Shown here in pieces: positions 17,259 through 25,820 of a DNA stretch of 64,000 bases. The notes below the pieces were generated by a model that saw only the letters and a list, made by a program, of their open reading frames with translations, was not told the DNA's origin and did no database searches. A program made the position numbers and the translations under genes. Positions within the stretch are counted from its first letter, which is position 1. Each line of letters opens with the position of its first letter. The stretch is from CAZXSK01 sp964642855 (GTDB lineage: Bacteria > Planctomycetota > Phycisphaerae > SM23-33). The stretch lies in the NCBI GenBank assembly GCA_964642855.1, contig CAZXSK010000001.1:62001-126000 (forward strand), given 5' to 3'.

Positions 17259-19859
17259 TCAGGTGCCCCACCTGTCGAGGACCCGGTTCCACTGGCGTAT
17301 GAAGTCCTCCCATTCCTTCCTGGCCTGCAGTACCTGCTTCGGCTGGTCGGTGAGCATATACAGTTCCATCAGTCGCGCCAGGAGCAACCTTCGCATACGA
17401 AGCAGATCCCAGCCGCGCGGGCGATTGTAGCCCATCTCCTCCAGACGCTTCTGTTGCTGGTCATAGATGTTGATAATCCTCGCTGCCGACATTCCCTCCT
17501 GCACGAATGAATCCATCCCCACGTACCCAATCAGCGTGGGTCTGATCCTCACCGAACTGTAGAACAGTTCGAATTTCTCTTCGGTGGTAATCGTCGGCTT
17601 GCCCTGCTCCTGGCGCACGGCGTTGACGATGCGTTCGCCAGCCGGCGTGGTGGCAATCCTTGCCAGCGAGAGAGTCTTCGACAACTGGTCGGGATAGGTC
17701 AACTCGCCCCGGGCCGCTTTCTCCACCAACTCCCTGCCGTATTGATCCGACGCGTCAACAAGCAAAGTATCCGCGCCGTCGCTGTACAGAAAGGTCCATG
17801 AGGAATCGGGGCCCGCGATCAGACTCGCGAACTCGTGCGAGCTTGCCTCGGGCACGGCATAGAGGAGAACATCGTAGTGCGCCAACAGACTATCGCGGTC
17901 GGGCCGACCCCGCATGTGTGTCATCACCAGCTTGTAATCCTCGGCCACATAGATCTGCTGGGCTCGTCCACCAAGGGAAAGCTTCAGTTGGGGGCAGCGC
18001 CATCGAAGATACCCCTCCCAACGCCATTCGTTCACCATGTGTCCGTGTATGTCGTTGGCGTTGATGAAATCGGCCATCTTCGTCGGCAATCTGTCCAACC
18101 CAACCATTCTGCCGAAGAACGACTCCTCGGGACCCAAAGGATTCCGCCGGTCATAGTACTCGGCCATCTTCAGACCATAGAGACCGACCGGCACGGCCAG
18201 CAGCAGCGCCAGAGCGGCCGCTGGAACCGGACGAAAACGTCGTCCGGCCACGGTCGAAGCCAGCCAGTACACCACCAGCACCCCGAGGGGGACCAGCATC
18301 AGGTCCGGGATTCTCTCAACCATGCCCAGCAGGCCACTGGCAGGTTCTTCACTCGACGCAGCCAAGACCTTCATCGCTGTCAGAACGATAACCACGCCGG
18401 TCGCGACGGCGGCAGGGATGAGTCTTGGCCGGACGACCTGCCGTACCAACCATGCCAGTTGGGCCGCAACAAGCGGAGCAATCATGATCGCCGCCAACGG
18501 GATGAACCGGCGTGACTGAAACGCCATCCAGACGACCAGCGACGAGAGCCCAACATCAAACAGAATGGTTCCGACCTGGGTCGGTTTGGGCTTCTCGACG
18601 CGCCGTTCCCCAGCAATAGCGCCCACAACGGACCGGGCCCCTGCCAGCATCAACGCCACCGCGAGCAGCCCGACGGCGAGAATCATAGTGGTGTTGCCCT
18701 TGACCTGCTCGTACGCCTCCTTGCTGATCTGGCGAGGCTTCGACTGGTAGTCCGTACTCATCAGAGCCGCCCCACTGAGGACTACCACGAGCAGCCCCAG
18801 AACCAGTACAACGGCTACAGTCCCGATGTGGTCGATCTTGCACGACCGCCGTCGGGCAGCGAGGTCCACAATCACTCTCGCCGCCCCGACCACGCCGAGT
18901 GCAGCAAGCAGCAGACAGAACTCCCACACGCTGCCGTAGCGTACCTCCGCCATGTCAAAAATCGACCGCCACTCGCGAACACCACGCCAAACTTTGTTGC
19001 CCATGATGAACGGATGCGTCAGGTTCCAGTTCCGGCCGAACGTATCCGAACCCATCGCGAAAAAAAGGTTGAACGGCGTGAGGAAACCCGCGAGAAGAAT
19101 TGCCACGGCGGTGGCGGCAGGCAGATGCCAATACTTCCGCAGCGTGGGCTTGAATCCCATCGCAAACAGTTGGGGCACGGTCTGGCAGATCGTCCATAGC
19201 CCCATCATGCCCAGCGCAAAGATGAACCCGCCGTGCACGTTCGCCCAGATGGCTACCAGCAGCGTTGCCCACCAGATGCGCTTCGGATGCTCGCGCGTGC
19301 GATACAGCAGGAACAGCATCAACGGGTCGAGCATCAATGAGGTAAGGTTCGGCCTCTGGTCGATAAACGCCCTTCCCGCGGCAAGGACCGCCGCGGCTAC
19401 GAGCATCGACACCGCCCAATTCTTCGATCGCTCCCGCGCAGCGAGCGTCAGGAACCCGGCCATCGCGGTCAGCAGAAGGAACTTCAACACCAGCAGGCCG
19501 GTCTCCCCGCCCATCTGGTAGAAGGCGTAGTACGTCAGGTGCGTGCCCCAGTTCTGGTTGATCCACACCCGATCCGACGCCGTGAACGACCACTCGTCGG
19601 GCTGGGTGATCTTGCCCTCGGTGATGTCCCGCCCGGCAGCCAAGGCAACGTACAGATCGCCGATTGGCCGATACACCGCCCAGATGACCACCACCGCCAG
19701 GACCAGGGTGGCAAAGGTCGTCAGCAGCCCGCCCGCCCGCTTGGCGCCGGACAGCTCGGCCGGGTCGACCTCCAACTCCCCGGGATCCAGATCGTTCGGG
19801 GGCGTCGTTACACGCTCCTGCGCCCCGGCCGACTTGCCTTTGTGACGTCGTTTGCTCAT
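17259..19859 (-). CDS. Large polytopic membrane protein of unknown function
   Basis: An 866-residue protein. A charged N-terminal segment of about 45 residues (MSKRRHKGKSAG) precedes at least ten hydrophobic helices, and the last 300 or so residues are mostly soluble. Motifs such as WINQNWGTHLTYYAFYQMGG, FIDQRPNLTSLM and WANVHGGFIFALG recall the large multi-spanning, glycosyltransferase-like membrane proteins common in planctomycetes and other bacteria, but I cannot place it in a named family. The ATG at 19857-19859 overlaps the topoisomerase stop (ATGA), implying coupled translation. Alternative upstream starts would fall within the topoisomerase gene. It converges on polA, 51 bp away. Confidence 0.75.
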   Translation of the reverse strand: MSKRRHKGKSAGAQERVTTPPNDLDPGELEVDPAELSGAKRAGGLLTTFATLVLAVVVIWAVYRPIGDLYVALAAGRDITEGKITQPDEWSFTASDRVWINQNWGTHLTYYAFYQMGGETGLLVLKFLLLTAMAGFLTLAARERSKNWAVSMLVAAAVLAAGRAFIDQRPNLTSLMLDPLMLFLLYRTREHPKRIWWATLLVAIWANVHGGFIFALGMMGLWTICQTVPQLFAMGFKPTLRKYWHLPAATAVAILLAGFLTPFNLFFAMGSDTFGRNWNLTHPFIMGNKVWRGVREWRSIFDMAEVRYGSVWEFCLLLAALGVVGAARVIVDLAARRRSCKIDHIGTVAVVLVLGLLVVVLSGAALMSTDYQSKPRQISKEAYEQVKGNTTMILAVGLLAVALMLAGARSVVGAIAGERRVEKPKPTQVGTILFDVGLSSLVVWMAFQSRRFIPLAAIMIAPLVAAQLAWLVRQVVRPRLIPAAVATGVVIVLTAMKVLAASSEEPASGLLGMVERIPDLMLVPLGVLVVYWLASTVAGRRFRPVPAAALALLLAVPVGLYGLKMAEYYDRRNPLGPEESFFGRMVGLDRLPTKMADFINANDIHGHMVNEWRWEGYLRWRCPQLKLSLGGRAQQIYVAEDYKLVMTHMRGRPDRDSLLAHYDVLLYAVPEASSHEFASLIAGPDSSWTFLYSDGADTLLVDASDQYGRELVEKAARGELTYPDQLSKTLSLARIATTPAGERIVNAVRQEQGKPTITTEEKFELFYSSVRIRPTLIGYVGMDSFVQEGMSAARIINIYDQQQKRLEEMGYNRPRGWDLLRMRRLLLARLMELYMLTDQPKQVLQARKEWEDFIRQWNRVLDRWGT

Positions 19860-20968
19860 GGCAGGAACTCCGTGGGGCTTGCGAGCTTCTCGGGAAGGTA
19901 CGTCTGCGCGACAAACTCCAGGCCGTGCTTGGCAAGCGCCTGCTGTTCGACGCGAACGTTCATCTTCAGCAGCTTGCGAATGGCTTTCTGCCACGACTTG
20001 TAATGCCCGATGAACGGGTCGTTCTTCATTGCGTCGTGAGCGCGCTTGCGGTCCACTTCCTTCAGCGGGTGGGTGGGAAGATCGTACTTGCGTATGTCTT
20101 CGGGCGTAACGCCCACGAACTTCGCCCGGGGCACGCAGAAGAACTCGTTGAGATGGGCCGCGTTCCCCGAGCCAACCTTGAGCGTTCTGTAGATGTTGAA
20201 GTACCCGTACGGGTCACCGTCGGTGAATACGTAGACGGGCAGGTCCTGGTCGTCGCTCAAACGCCGGATGAACCGCCGGCAGGCCCGGGAGGGAACCCCG
20301 CCCATCGACACGAGAATGCAGTGCTGCTTGTCGTAGAAGTCTTCCTCGACGAGGCGCTCGAACATGCCCTTGGTCTCAACGGCCAGGACGAACTTCGCCT
20401 TCGTACGGAACTTGAGATCCTCCACGACGGTGGGCACGGAATACGCCCCCGACCCGAAGGCCGTGCAGTCGATCTCGATTTCGTCCCCCGTTCGCCGGTC
20501 ACGGTCGATGACGATCAACTCGCCGGCGACCTCTCCGCCGTGCTCGTCGGCTCGGAAGTGGATCTGTTCGCGATTGACCGAAAGCATCGCCTCGATGTCG
20601 TCCATGACGGTGTCGGACTCATCCTGGCCGGCAAAGGATGCGTCGCCCCAGTTGTACGCCTGGTAGTAGGCCTCCCGCTTGGTCGAGTGTCGACCCGTCT
20701 GGATCAGGTCGCGACTCATCGCGAGCATCTTGAGCGTCTGGGCGAATGTCTTGACGGTGTTGACCGTGAGCGTGCGGACCTTGTTCTTGCCCCGCAACTG
20801 AAAGTGCCCTGCCTTGGGGCGATACGCCACGTTGGACAGCGAGCGGATGGGCAGCTTCATCTGGGGCTTCTGGTGCTTGCGGATCCGCCGATGGACCTGC
20901 CTCGCCTCGCTCTCGATGAGCTTGACGACGTCCTCGACGGGTAGTGCGTTGCTCCTTCGTTTGGCCAA
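19856..20968 (-). CDS. top6A: DNA topoisomerase VI subunit A (Spo11/Top6A family)
   Basis: A 370-residue protein homologous to the DNA-cleaving subunit of topoisomerase VI. The winged-helix 5Y-CAP domain carries STKREAYYQAYNWGD, where Tyr101 or Tyr102 (by homology the second) would attack DNA. The Toprim domain shows LAVETKGMFERL with its Glu and VYVFTDGDPYGYFNIYRTLK with the Asp-x-Asp metal pair. Length and motif order match archaeal Top6A. The enzyme needs the GHKL ATPase subunit Top6B, but no such gene is in the window; neighbours are an ATP-cone protein upstream and the coupled membrane protein downstream. Topo VI is mainly archaeal and plant and patchy in bacteria, so lateral ancestry is possible. 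Confidence 0.92.
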   Translation of the reverse strand: MAKRRSNALPVEDVVKLIESEARQVHRRIRKHQKPQMKLPIRSLSNVAYRPKAGHFQLRGKNKVRTLTVNTVKTFAQTLKMLAMSRDLIQTGRHSTKREAYYQAYNWGDASFAGQDESDTVMDDIEAMLSVNREQIHFRADEHGGEVAGELIVIDRDRRTGDEIEIDCTAFGSGAYSVPTVVEDLKFRTKAKFVLAVETKGMFERLVEEDFYDKQHCILVSMGGVPSRACRRFIRRLSDDQDLPVYVFTDGDPYGYFNIYRTLKVGSGNAAHLNEFFCVPRAKFVGVTPEDIRKYDLPTHPLKEVDRKRAHDAMKNDPFIGHYKSWQKAIRKLLKMNVRVEQQALAKHGLEFVAQTYLPEKLASPTEFLP

Positions 20969-21159
20969 ACGACACCTCGAATGTCTATGACGAACGGTGC
21001 TGAGTCTTCCCGGCAGCCGGGCGTGAGTGTCCGCCGGCTTCTGGTGTGTTTATGCTGGCTAGCCCGGCCGATTGCAAGGGGCAGTTCCAGACGGGCTGGC
21101 AGGACAGAGCACACCGCAAGCCATGCCTGACGCCGGGCTTGGTCCCAGCCTGGATGGAA

Positions 21160-21699
21160 TTACTTGCGGACCGGCACGGCATCGGCGAGGCCGTATTCTG
21201 CGACCCGCTCGTTGAGCAGCGCGATGGCGATGCCCCGAGGCAATTCGGTGACCTCTGCCTCGCGCAGGTCCTGCTCGATCTGTCCGGCGATCATGCGGGC
21301 GGTGGTGCGAGAAAGATTCCACGACGCCACCGCCAGCTCCGCCAGCCAGCTCTTGTCCCACCACGTTGCCTGCCCCGTGCTGTGCATCAGCCGGATCCGC
21401 TTGCGGGCTGCGGTTCGCTCGGTGTGGAAGGTCTCCATTCTCTCGGCCGCTGCTGCCAGACCCGCCCGTCGGAGGACCTTGACGGTCATCTCGAACACGG
21501 CCGACGAAGAGATGCACCGTCTGCGGTGCCGGGAGAGGTAGATCTCGATGGCTGCAGCGAGGTCGACGGCGTCTGCGAAGACACCTTCGCAGCAGGCCAT
21601 CGCACGCCACATCGAGCCGGCGAGCTTGCAGCGATCGAAGGGCTCGGCGGATCCGTCCTTCTTCTTCACGCGGATCTTCGGTGTCGCATGTTCTGCCAT
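21160..21699 (-). CDS. Stand-alone ATP-cone domain protein next to nrdR
   Basis: A 179-residue protein whose first 95 residues form an ATP-cone, the nucleotide-sensing module of ribonucleotide reductases and NrdR: KIRVKKKDGSAEPFDRCKLA is the signature opening, followed by the helical SMWRAMACCEGV and SSSAVFEMTVKVLRR parts. The C-terminal half (WWDKSWLAELAVASWNLSRT onward) is not recognised and carries no reductase active site. The ATG at 21697-21699 is the start that puts the cone at the N-terminus. It lies 78 bp after nrdR on the same strand, so a role in dNTP sensing or as an NrdR partner is a reasonable inference, but not shown. Confidence 0.7.
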   Translation of the reverse strand: MAEHATPKIRVKKKDGSAEPFDRCKLAGSMWRAMACCEGVFADAVDLAAAIEIYLSRHRRRCISSSAVFEMTVKVLRRAGLAAAAERMETFHTERTAARKRIRLMHSTGQATWWDKSWLAELAVASWNLSRTTARMIAGQIEQDLREAEVTELPRGIAIALLNERVAEYGLADAVPVRK

Positions 21700-21777
21700 G
21701 GTCCAGAACCTCCGTGCTCTGGTACGTTGCCGCCCCTCGCGACCGGCACAGCGGCCACTTGCCATTGCCCAAGCAGA

Positions 21778-22266
21778 CTAGAACAACTCTCGCTGTTCGG
21801 GTCCGACATCGGGGACGTCCTTGACGTCGGTTGCTTCGTTGATCAGATCGCCGACGTCCGCGAACTCGCGGTACACGCTGGCGAATCGCACATAGGCAAT
21901 CTTGTCCACCTGCCGGAGATGCGCACTCAGCAGATCGCCGATGAACGTCGTGGGCACTTCTTTGTCGAATCTCCGGAAGATCTCCTCTTCGGTCGATTCG
22001 ACGATCTCCAGGATCCCGTTGTTGGGAACCGGCCTCTTGTAGCAGGCCTTGCGCAGGCCTGCGATGATCTTCTCGCGGTCGTATGGTTCGCGGGTATCGT
22101 TCTTCTTGACCACCGACAGGCGGAAGCCGATCTCGGGCTTCTCGTAGGTCGTAAACCGCTTGCTGCACGCGAGGCATTCCCGCCGACGACGGACCGTGCG
22201 CCCACCCTCGGAGCTGCGAGAGTCGACCACCTTGTCTTTATCCTGTCCGCAGAATGGACATTGCAT
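21778..22266 (-). CDS. nrdR: Transcriptional repressor NrdR
   Basis: A 162-residue regulator of ribonucleotide reductase genes. The N-terminal zinc ribbon has Cys3, Cys6, Cys31 and Cys34 (MQCPFCGQ, RECLACSKRFTTYE), with the RRRRE basic patch that contacts DNA. The ATP-cone follows at about residues 49-139 (VVKKNDTREPYDREKIIAG), and the sequence AYVRFASVYREFADVGDL near the end is diagnostic. The last 20 residues are acidic and variable. A clean NrdR box could not be identified in front of the gene, and no ribonucleotide reductase gene lies in the window, so its targets are elsewhere. Confidence 0.97.
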   Translation of the reverse strand: MQCPFCGQDKDKVVDSRSSEGGRTVRRRRECLACSKRFTTYEKPEIGFRLSVVKKNDTREPYDREKIIAGLRKACYKRPVPNNGILEIVESTEEEIFRRFDKEVPTTFIGDLLSAHLRQVDKIAYVRFASVYREFADVGDLINEATDVKDVPDVGPEQRELF

Positions 22267-22377
22267 GGATCAGGTCTCGCCGCAGGCTGGCTTGCAGTGC
22301 CCTCCGCCGCCCGCTACACGCGGGCCGGCGAGTACTGCCAGCAAGCACGGGAACACCCACATATAGGTCGAACAATA

Positions 22378-22393
22378 ATGTAGCCTTCTACAT
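22378..22393. promoter_or_regulatory. Short inverted repeat between divergent nrdR and mgtC-like genes
   Basis: ATGTAG, CCTT and CTACAT form a perfect 6-bp inverted repeat with a 4-base centre, 70 bp before the MgtC-like start. It could be an operator or a small RNA hairpin. It does not match the NrdR box that I know. Confidence 0.3.
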
Positions 22394-22462
22394 GTTGGGT
22401 GTCAACGCAAACCCCGAAAAACCCGCTCCCCCGGCCAGATTCCCTCAGGCAAACGTAACTCC

Positions 22463-23257
22463 ATGGACGATAACATATTGGATATGGAATCCCTCTGGCA
22501 GAGCATCCTGGAAATCTGGACAGACGTCGTTTGTCCCGCATTCTGGAACCATCGCGAGGAAATCGGGCGACTTGTACTGGCCGCCTTGCTCGGCGGGCTT
22601 GTCGGCATCGAGCGGCTCCATCACGGCCGATCGGCCGGGTTCAGAACCCAGCTTCTGGTCGGGCTGGGCACGTGCCTGGTGATGCTCGTCAGCATCCACT
22701 TCTCCGAGTTGTTCGGCAACCGGCCTGGACTGCCCAATGTGCAGGTCGACCCCGCCCGGGTCGCCTATGGCGTGATGGCCGGCGTGGGTTTTTTGGGAGC
22801 CGGGGCAATCCTTCTCCGGGGCCAGGGCGTTCGCGGCCTGACCACGGCCGCCAGTCTCTGGTGTACCGCCGCCGTGGGGCTTGCATGCGGTCTGGGGATG
22901 TACTTCGTTGCAGTTGGGGCCACGGCGCTGGTGCTCTTTGCTCTGGTCGTCCTGGTCTGGGTCGACGAGCACATCCCCACCGACTGGAGCAAGTACGTCG
23001 TCGTCACCCTTCCAACCAGGCCCGGCGACACCAACATACCCGCACTCCGCAAGCTCCTTGCCGAAGCAGGAGCCAACGTCAAAGATATCGACTACAGCAG
23101 AGATCTCAGCCAGAATACCGAAGTCATCTCCATGTTCGTGCACATGCCCGCCCACCGGAATGAACAGGACATCATCCAAGCGGTCTCGAAAATCGAGGGC
23201 CTTCAGCGGATCGACCTGAAGTGGTCGCTGCCGGACACCGACCCGGCCCACGGTTGA
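22463..23257 (+). CDS. MgtC/SapB family membrane protein
   Basis: A 264-residue protein. The first 150 residues hold five hydrophobic helices with the family signature: LVLAALLGGLVGIERLHHGR, then SAGFRTQLLVGLGTCLVML, GVGFLGAGAILL and VRGLTTAASLWCTAAVGLACG. The C-terminal 90 residues form a soluble domain of ACT-like appearance (YVVVTLPTRPGDTNIPALRKL). MgtC proteins are tied to growth at low magnesium and to modulation of the ATP synthase in some pathogens; the role here is not known. The next gene encodes a CNNM/CorC-like protein, a class also linked to magnesium, so the two may act together in cation homeostasis. Confidence 0.9.
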   Translation: MDDNILDMESLWQSILEIWTDVVCPAFWNHREEIGRLVLAALLGGLVGIERLHHGRSAGFRTQLLVGLGTCLVMLVSIHFSELFGNRPGLPNVQVDPARVAYGVMAGVGFLGAGAILLRGQGVRGLTTAASLWCTAAVGLACGLGMYFVAVGATALVLFALVVLVWVDEHIPTDWSKYVVVTLPTRPGDTNIPALRKLLAEAGANVKDIDYSRDLSQNTEVISMFVHMPAHRNEQDIIQAVSKIEGLQRIDLKWSLPDTDPAHG

Positions 23258-23322
23258 CCTCGGGCCCACCATGGGGCACCATAGGCTGGTCTCCCGGAAT
23301 CCACGCTTGCGGATGGAGGTCC

Positions 23323-24348
23323 ATGATGCCGCTGCTGTTTGCCTATGCCCTGCTGGCCATCGGGGTGTCGTTTCTATGCTCGACGCTCGAAGCCAGCCTG
23401 CTGTCCCTGCCCCGAAGCCACGTCGAGGCCATGGTCGAGAAGGGTTCGCATGTCGGCACGCTGTTGCGGCAAATGAAAAACAACATCGACCGCCCGCTGG
23501 CGGCGATCCTGACGCTCAATACCGTCGCCCACACCGTGGGGGCGGCAGGGGTCGGCGCGCAGGCAGCCCACGTTTTCGGCGACGCGTCGGTGGGCGCAGC
23601 CTCGGCGGTCATGACGCTGCTGATCCTCGTGTTCAGCGAAATCATCCCCAAGACCCTCGGCACGGTTCATGCCAAGAAGCTCACAACCATGACCGCGTAC
23701 GTCACCCGCGTGATGATCTTCCTCTGTCTGCCCCTGATCTTCGTGCTGGAGTGGGTCAACCGGGCGATCGGGTACCAGCGGCACAAGGCGCATATCACCC
23801 GGTCGGAGGTCGCCGCCACCGTCCGCCTGGGGCGCGAGGGGGGCTCGCTTGGCACGCGCGAGTTCCGCACCGTCTCCAATCTGCTGGCACTTGCGAACGT
23901 GTCCGTCAGCGATGTGCTCACCCCGCGGACGGTCGTCTTCTCGCTGCCGCGCGATGCCACCGTCGGCGATGTCATCGCCGAACATCAGCCCCTGCGCTTC
24001 GCCCGCATTCCCGTCTACGACGAGGGCCCCGAGCATGTCCGCGGATACGTCACCCGCTTCGATCTGCTGACGGCACAAGCACGCGGAGAAACCGGCCGCA
24101 CGCTCGCGGAACTCGCCCGCGACATGGACGTACTGCCCGAACAGGCCTCCGTCGCCGATGCGCTGGACCAACTGTTCATCGATGGCCATCACATCGCCCT
24201 GGTCGTTGACGAGTACGGTGGCATGGAGGGGATCGTCACGTTGGAAGACCTGCTCGAAACCCTCCTGGGCCAGGAGATCATCGACGAAACCGATCCCGCC
24301 GCAGACATGCGGGAACTCGCTCGCAAACGGGCAGCGCATGCCGACTAG
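23323..24348 (+). CDS. CNNM/HlyC-CorC family membrane protein (DUF21 plus CBS pair)
   Basis: A 341-residue protein. The N-terminal DUF21 domain (about 1-175) has an EASLLSLPRSHVEAMV segment, an ILTLNTVAHTVGAAGVGAQA helix and the VFSEIIPKTLGTVHAKK motif typical of the CNNM transporter family. A pair of CBS domains follows (about 200-320: VLTPRTVVFSLPRDATVGDV, then HHIALVVDEYGGMEGIVTLED). The C-terminal CorC-HlyC domain of many homologues is missing; the protein ends soon after the second CBS. The ATG at 23323 follows GGATGGAGG; the frame is open upstream but without a comparable site. Likely divalent-cation export or regulation, by family. Confidence 0.88.
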   Translation: MMPLLFAYALLAIGVSFLCSTLEASLLSLPRSHVEAMVEKGSHVGTLLRQMKNNIDRPLAAILTLNTVAHTVGAAGVGAQAAHVFGDASVGAASAVMTLLILVFSEIIPKTLGTVHAKKLTTMTAYVTRVMIFLCLPLIFVLEWVNRAIGYQRHKAHITRSEVAATVRLGREGGSLGTREFRTVSNLLALANVSVSDVLTPRTVVFSLPRDATVGDVIAEHQPLRFARIPVYDEGPEHVRGYVTRFDLLTAQARGETGRTLAELARDMDVLPEQASVADALDQLFIDGHHIALVVDEYGGMEGIVTLEDLLETLLGQEIIDETDPAADMRELARKRAAHAD

Positions 24349-24402
24349 TCGCCGAGGGCCATCGACGTCTTCGCCCCGGCACGAACGAACCCAACTACCC
24401 AC

Positions 24403-25674
24403 ATGACAAGGACCAAGAACAACATGGAAATTCGACCCGGCTACGAGCAACGGTCAGATGCAGCTGCCGACCCCCGACTGGACTGGTGGAGATGCGCCCG
24501 GTTCGGCATGTTCATCCATTGGGGACTCTACGCGATGGATCATCGGCGATGGGCCCATCACCCCGACACGGTCATCCATCACTGGACAGGCGAGTGGGTC
24601 CAGCACGTCAAGCGGATCCCCCACGCCGAGTACCGACGCGCAGCGCCAGACTTCAACCCCGTCGCCTTCGACGCCGACGCATGGGTCGACCTCGCGATCC
24701 GTGCGGGCATGAAGTACATGGTCCTCACGGCCAAGCACCATGACGGGTTCTGCCTGTTTCGGTCCGACGTGACCGACTTCAATATCGTCGACGCATCCCC
24801 CTTCGGCAGGGACGTTGTCGCTGAACTCGCCGACGCCTGCCGCAAACGGGACCTGCCCCTGGGGCTGTACTACTCCCAGACGGCCGACTGGTCTCAGCCG
24901 GACGGGGGTGGAAATGACTGGGACTTCGACCCGTCTGGCAAGGACTTCCAGCGGTACCAGGACGAAGTCGTCAAGCCTCATCTGCGCGAGTTGCTCACGC
25001 GGTACGGACCGATCGCGCTGATCTGGTTCGATACGCCGGGGCAACTCTCGGCCCGCCAGTCACAAGACCTGGCCGAACTGGTGCGCCAACTCCAGCCGGA
25101 GTGTCTGGTCTCCGGACGGATCGGTAATGGCGTGGGTGATTACGCCAGCTTCCGGGATAACCGCATCCCTGGTGAAAGGCCGGCAATGGACTGGGAATCG
25201 CCGGTCACCATGAACCGAACGTGGGGATACGTCGCGAGCGATACCGCCTGGAAACCGGCCAGCGAGTTGCTCTGGACGCTGCTGGATACCGTCTCCAAGG
25301 GGGGCAACCTGCTGCTGAACGTCGGGCCCGACGGGCGTGGCGAGATTCCCGCCGCTTCCGCGGGTATCCTGAAGAAGGTGGGTGACTGGCTCAAGACCCA
25401 TGGCAACGCGATCTACGGCACCCGTGCGGGACGCGTTCATGATGTCCCGACCATACGCTGTACTGAAAGGGACGAAGCTTTGTACATGCACGTAATCACC
25501 TGGCCGCGGGACGGGGTGCTGCGGCTTGGGTTGCGCAACGTCGCGCCGCGAAAGGCATTCGAGCTGGCAAACGGCACGCAACTTCGCATGGAGAAAGGCC
25601 CGGACGGCCTGGCGATTCCGCTGCCCGCCAACCACCTGGCCGAGTTGCCGCTGACACTTGTGCTCGAGACCTGA
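24403..25674 (+). CDS. Alpha-L-fucosidase, glycoside hydrolase family 29
   Basis: A 423-residue enzyme that releases fucose. The barrel start CARFGMFIHWGLYAM, followed by MKYMVLTAKHHDGFCLFRS and SPFGRDVVAELADACRKRDL, is the GH29 signature. The nucleophile would be Asp210 in ALIWFDTPG. The segment GGNLLLNVGPDGRGEIP is also conserved, and the C-terminal beta-sandwich is present (to residue 423). There is no signal peptide, so action on imported oligosaccharides is likely. A second ATG at 24424 may be the true start, since AAGGACC lies before it. It lies between the cation transporter gene and a multi-PAS kinase; a sulfatase and a sugar kinase are within 15 kb. Confidence 0.93.
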   Translation: MTRTKNNMEIRPGYEQRSDAAADPRLDWWRCARFGMFIHWGLYAMDHRRWAHHPDTVIHHWTGEWVQHVKRIPHAEYRRAAPDFNPVAFDADAWVDLAIRAGMKYMVLTAKHHDGFCLFRSDVTDFNIVDASPFGRDVVAELADACRKRDLPLGLYYSQTADWSQPDGGGNDWDFDPSGKDFQRYQDEVVKPHLRELLTRYGPIALIWFDTPGQLSARQSQDLAELVRQLQPECLVSGRIGNGVGDYASFRDNRIPGERPAMDWESPVTMNRTWGYVASDTAWKPASELLWTLLDTVSKGGNLLLNVGPDGRGEIPAASAGILKKVGDWLKTHGNAIYGTRAGRVHDVPTIRCTERDEALYMHVITWPRDGVLRLGLRNVAPRKAFELANGTQLRMEKGPDGLAIPLPANHLAELPLTLVLET

Positions 25675-25820
25675 GAAGTTGCGCTCCAGCGGCCCGGCCA
25701 CCAGTGAACTCGTGGATGAAGGGAATTTCCTACTCGTTTTACCCTCGGAGCCGTAGAATATTTCTTCGGGAAAGGAAATGGGCAGAGGAAACAATCTGAA
25801 GCAGGTTCAGGGGGTAACAC

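Noticed and set aside
22267..22462. NrdR box upstream of nrdR
   Set aside because: Only a partial CACATATAG match was seen, with no second box at the usual spacing.
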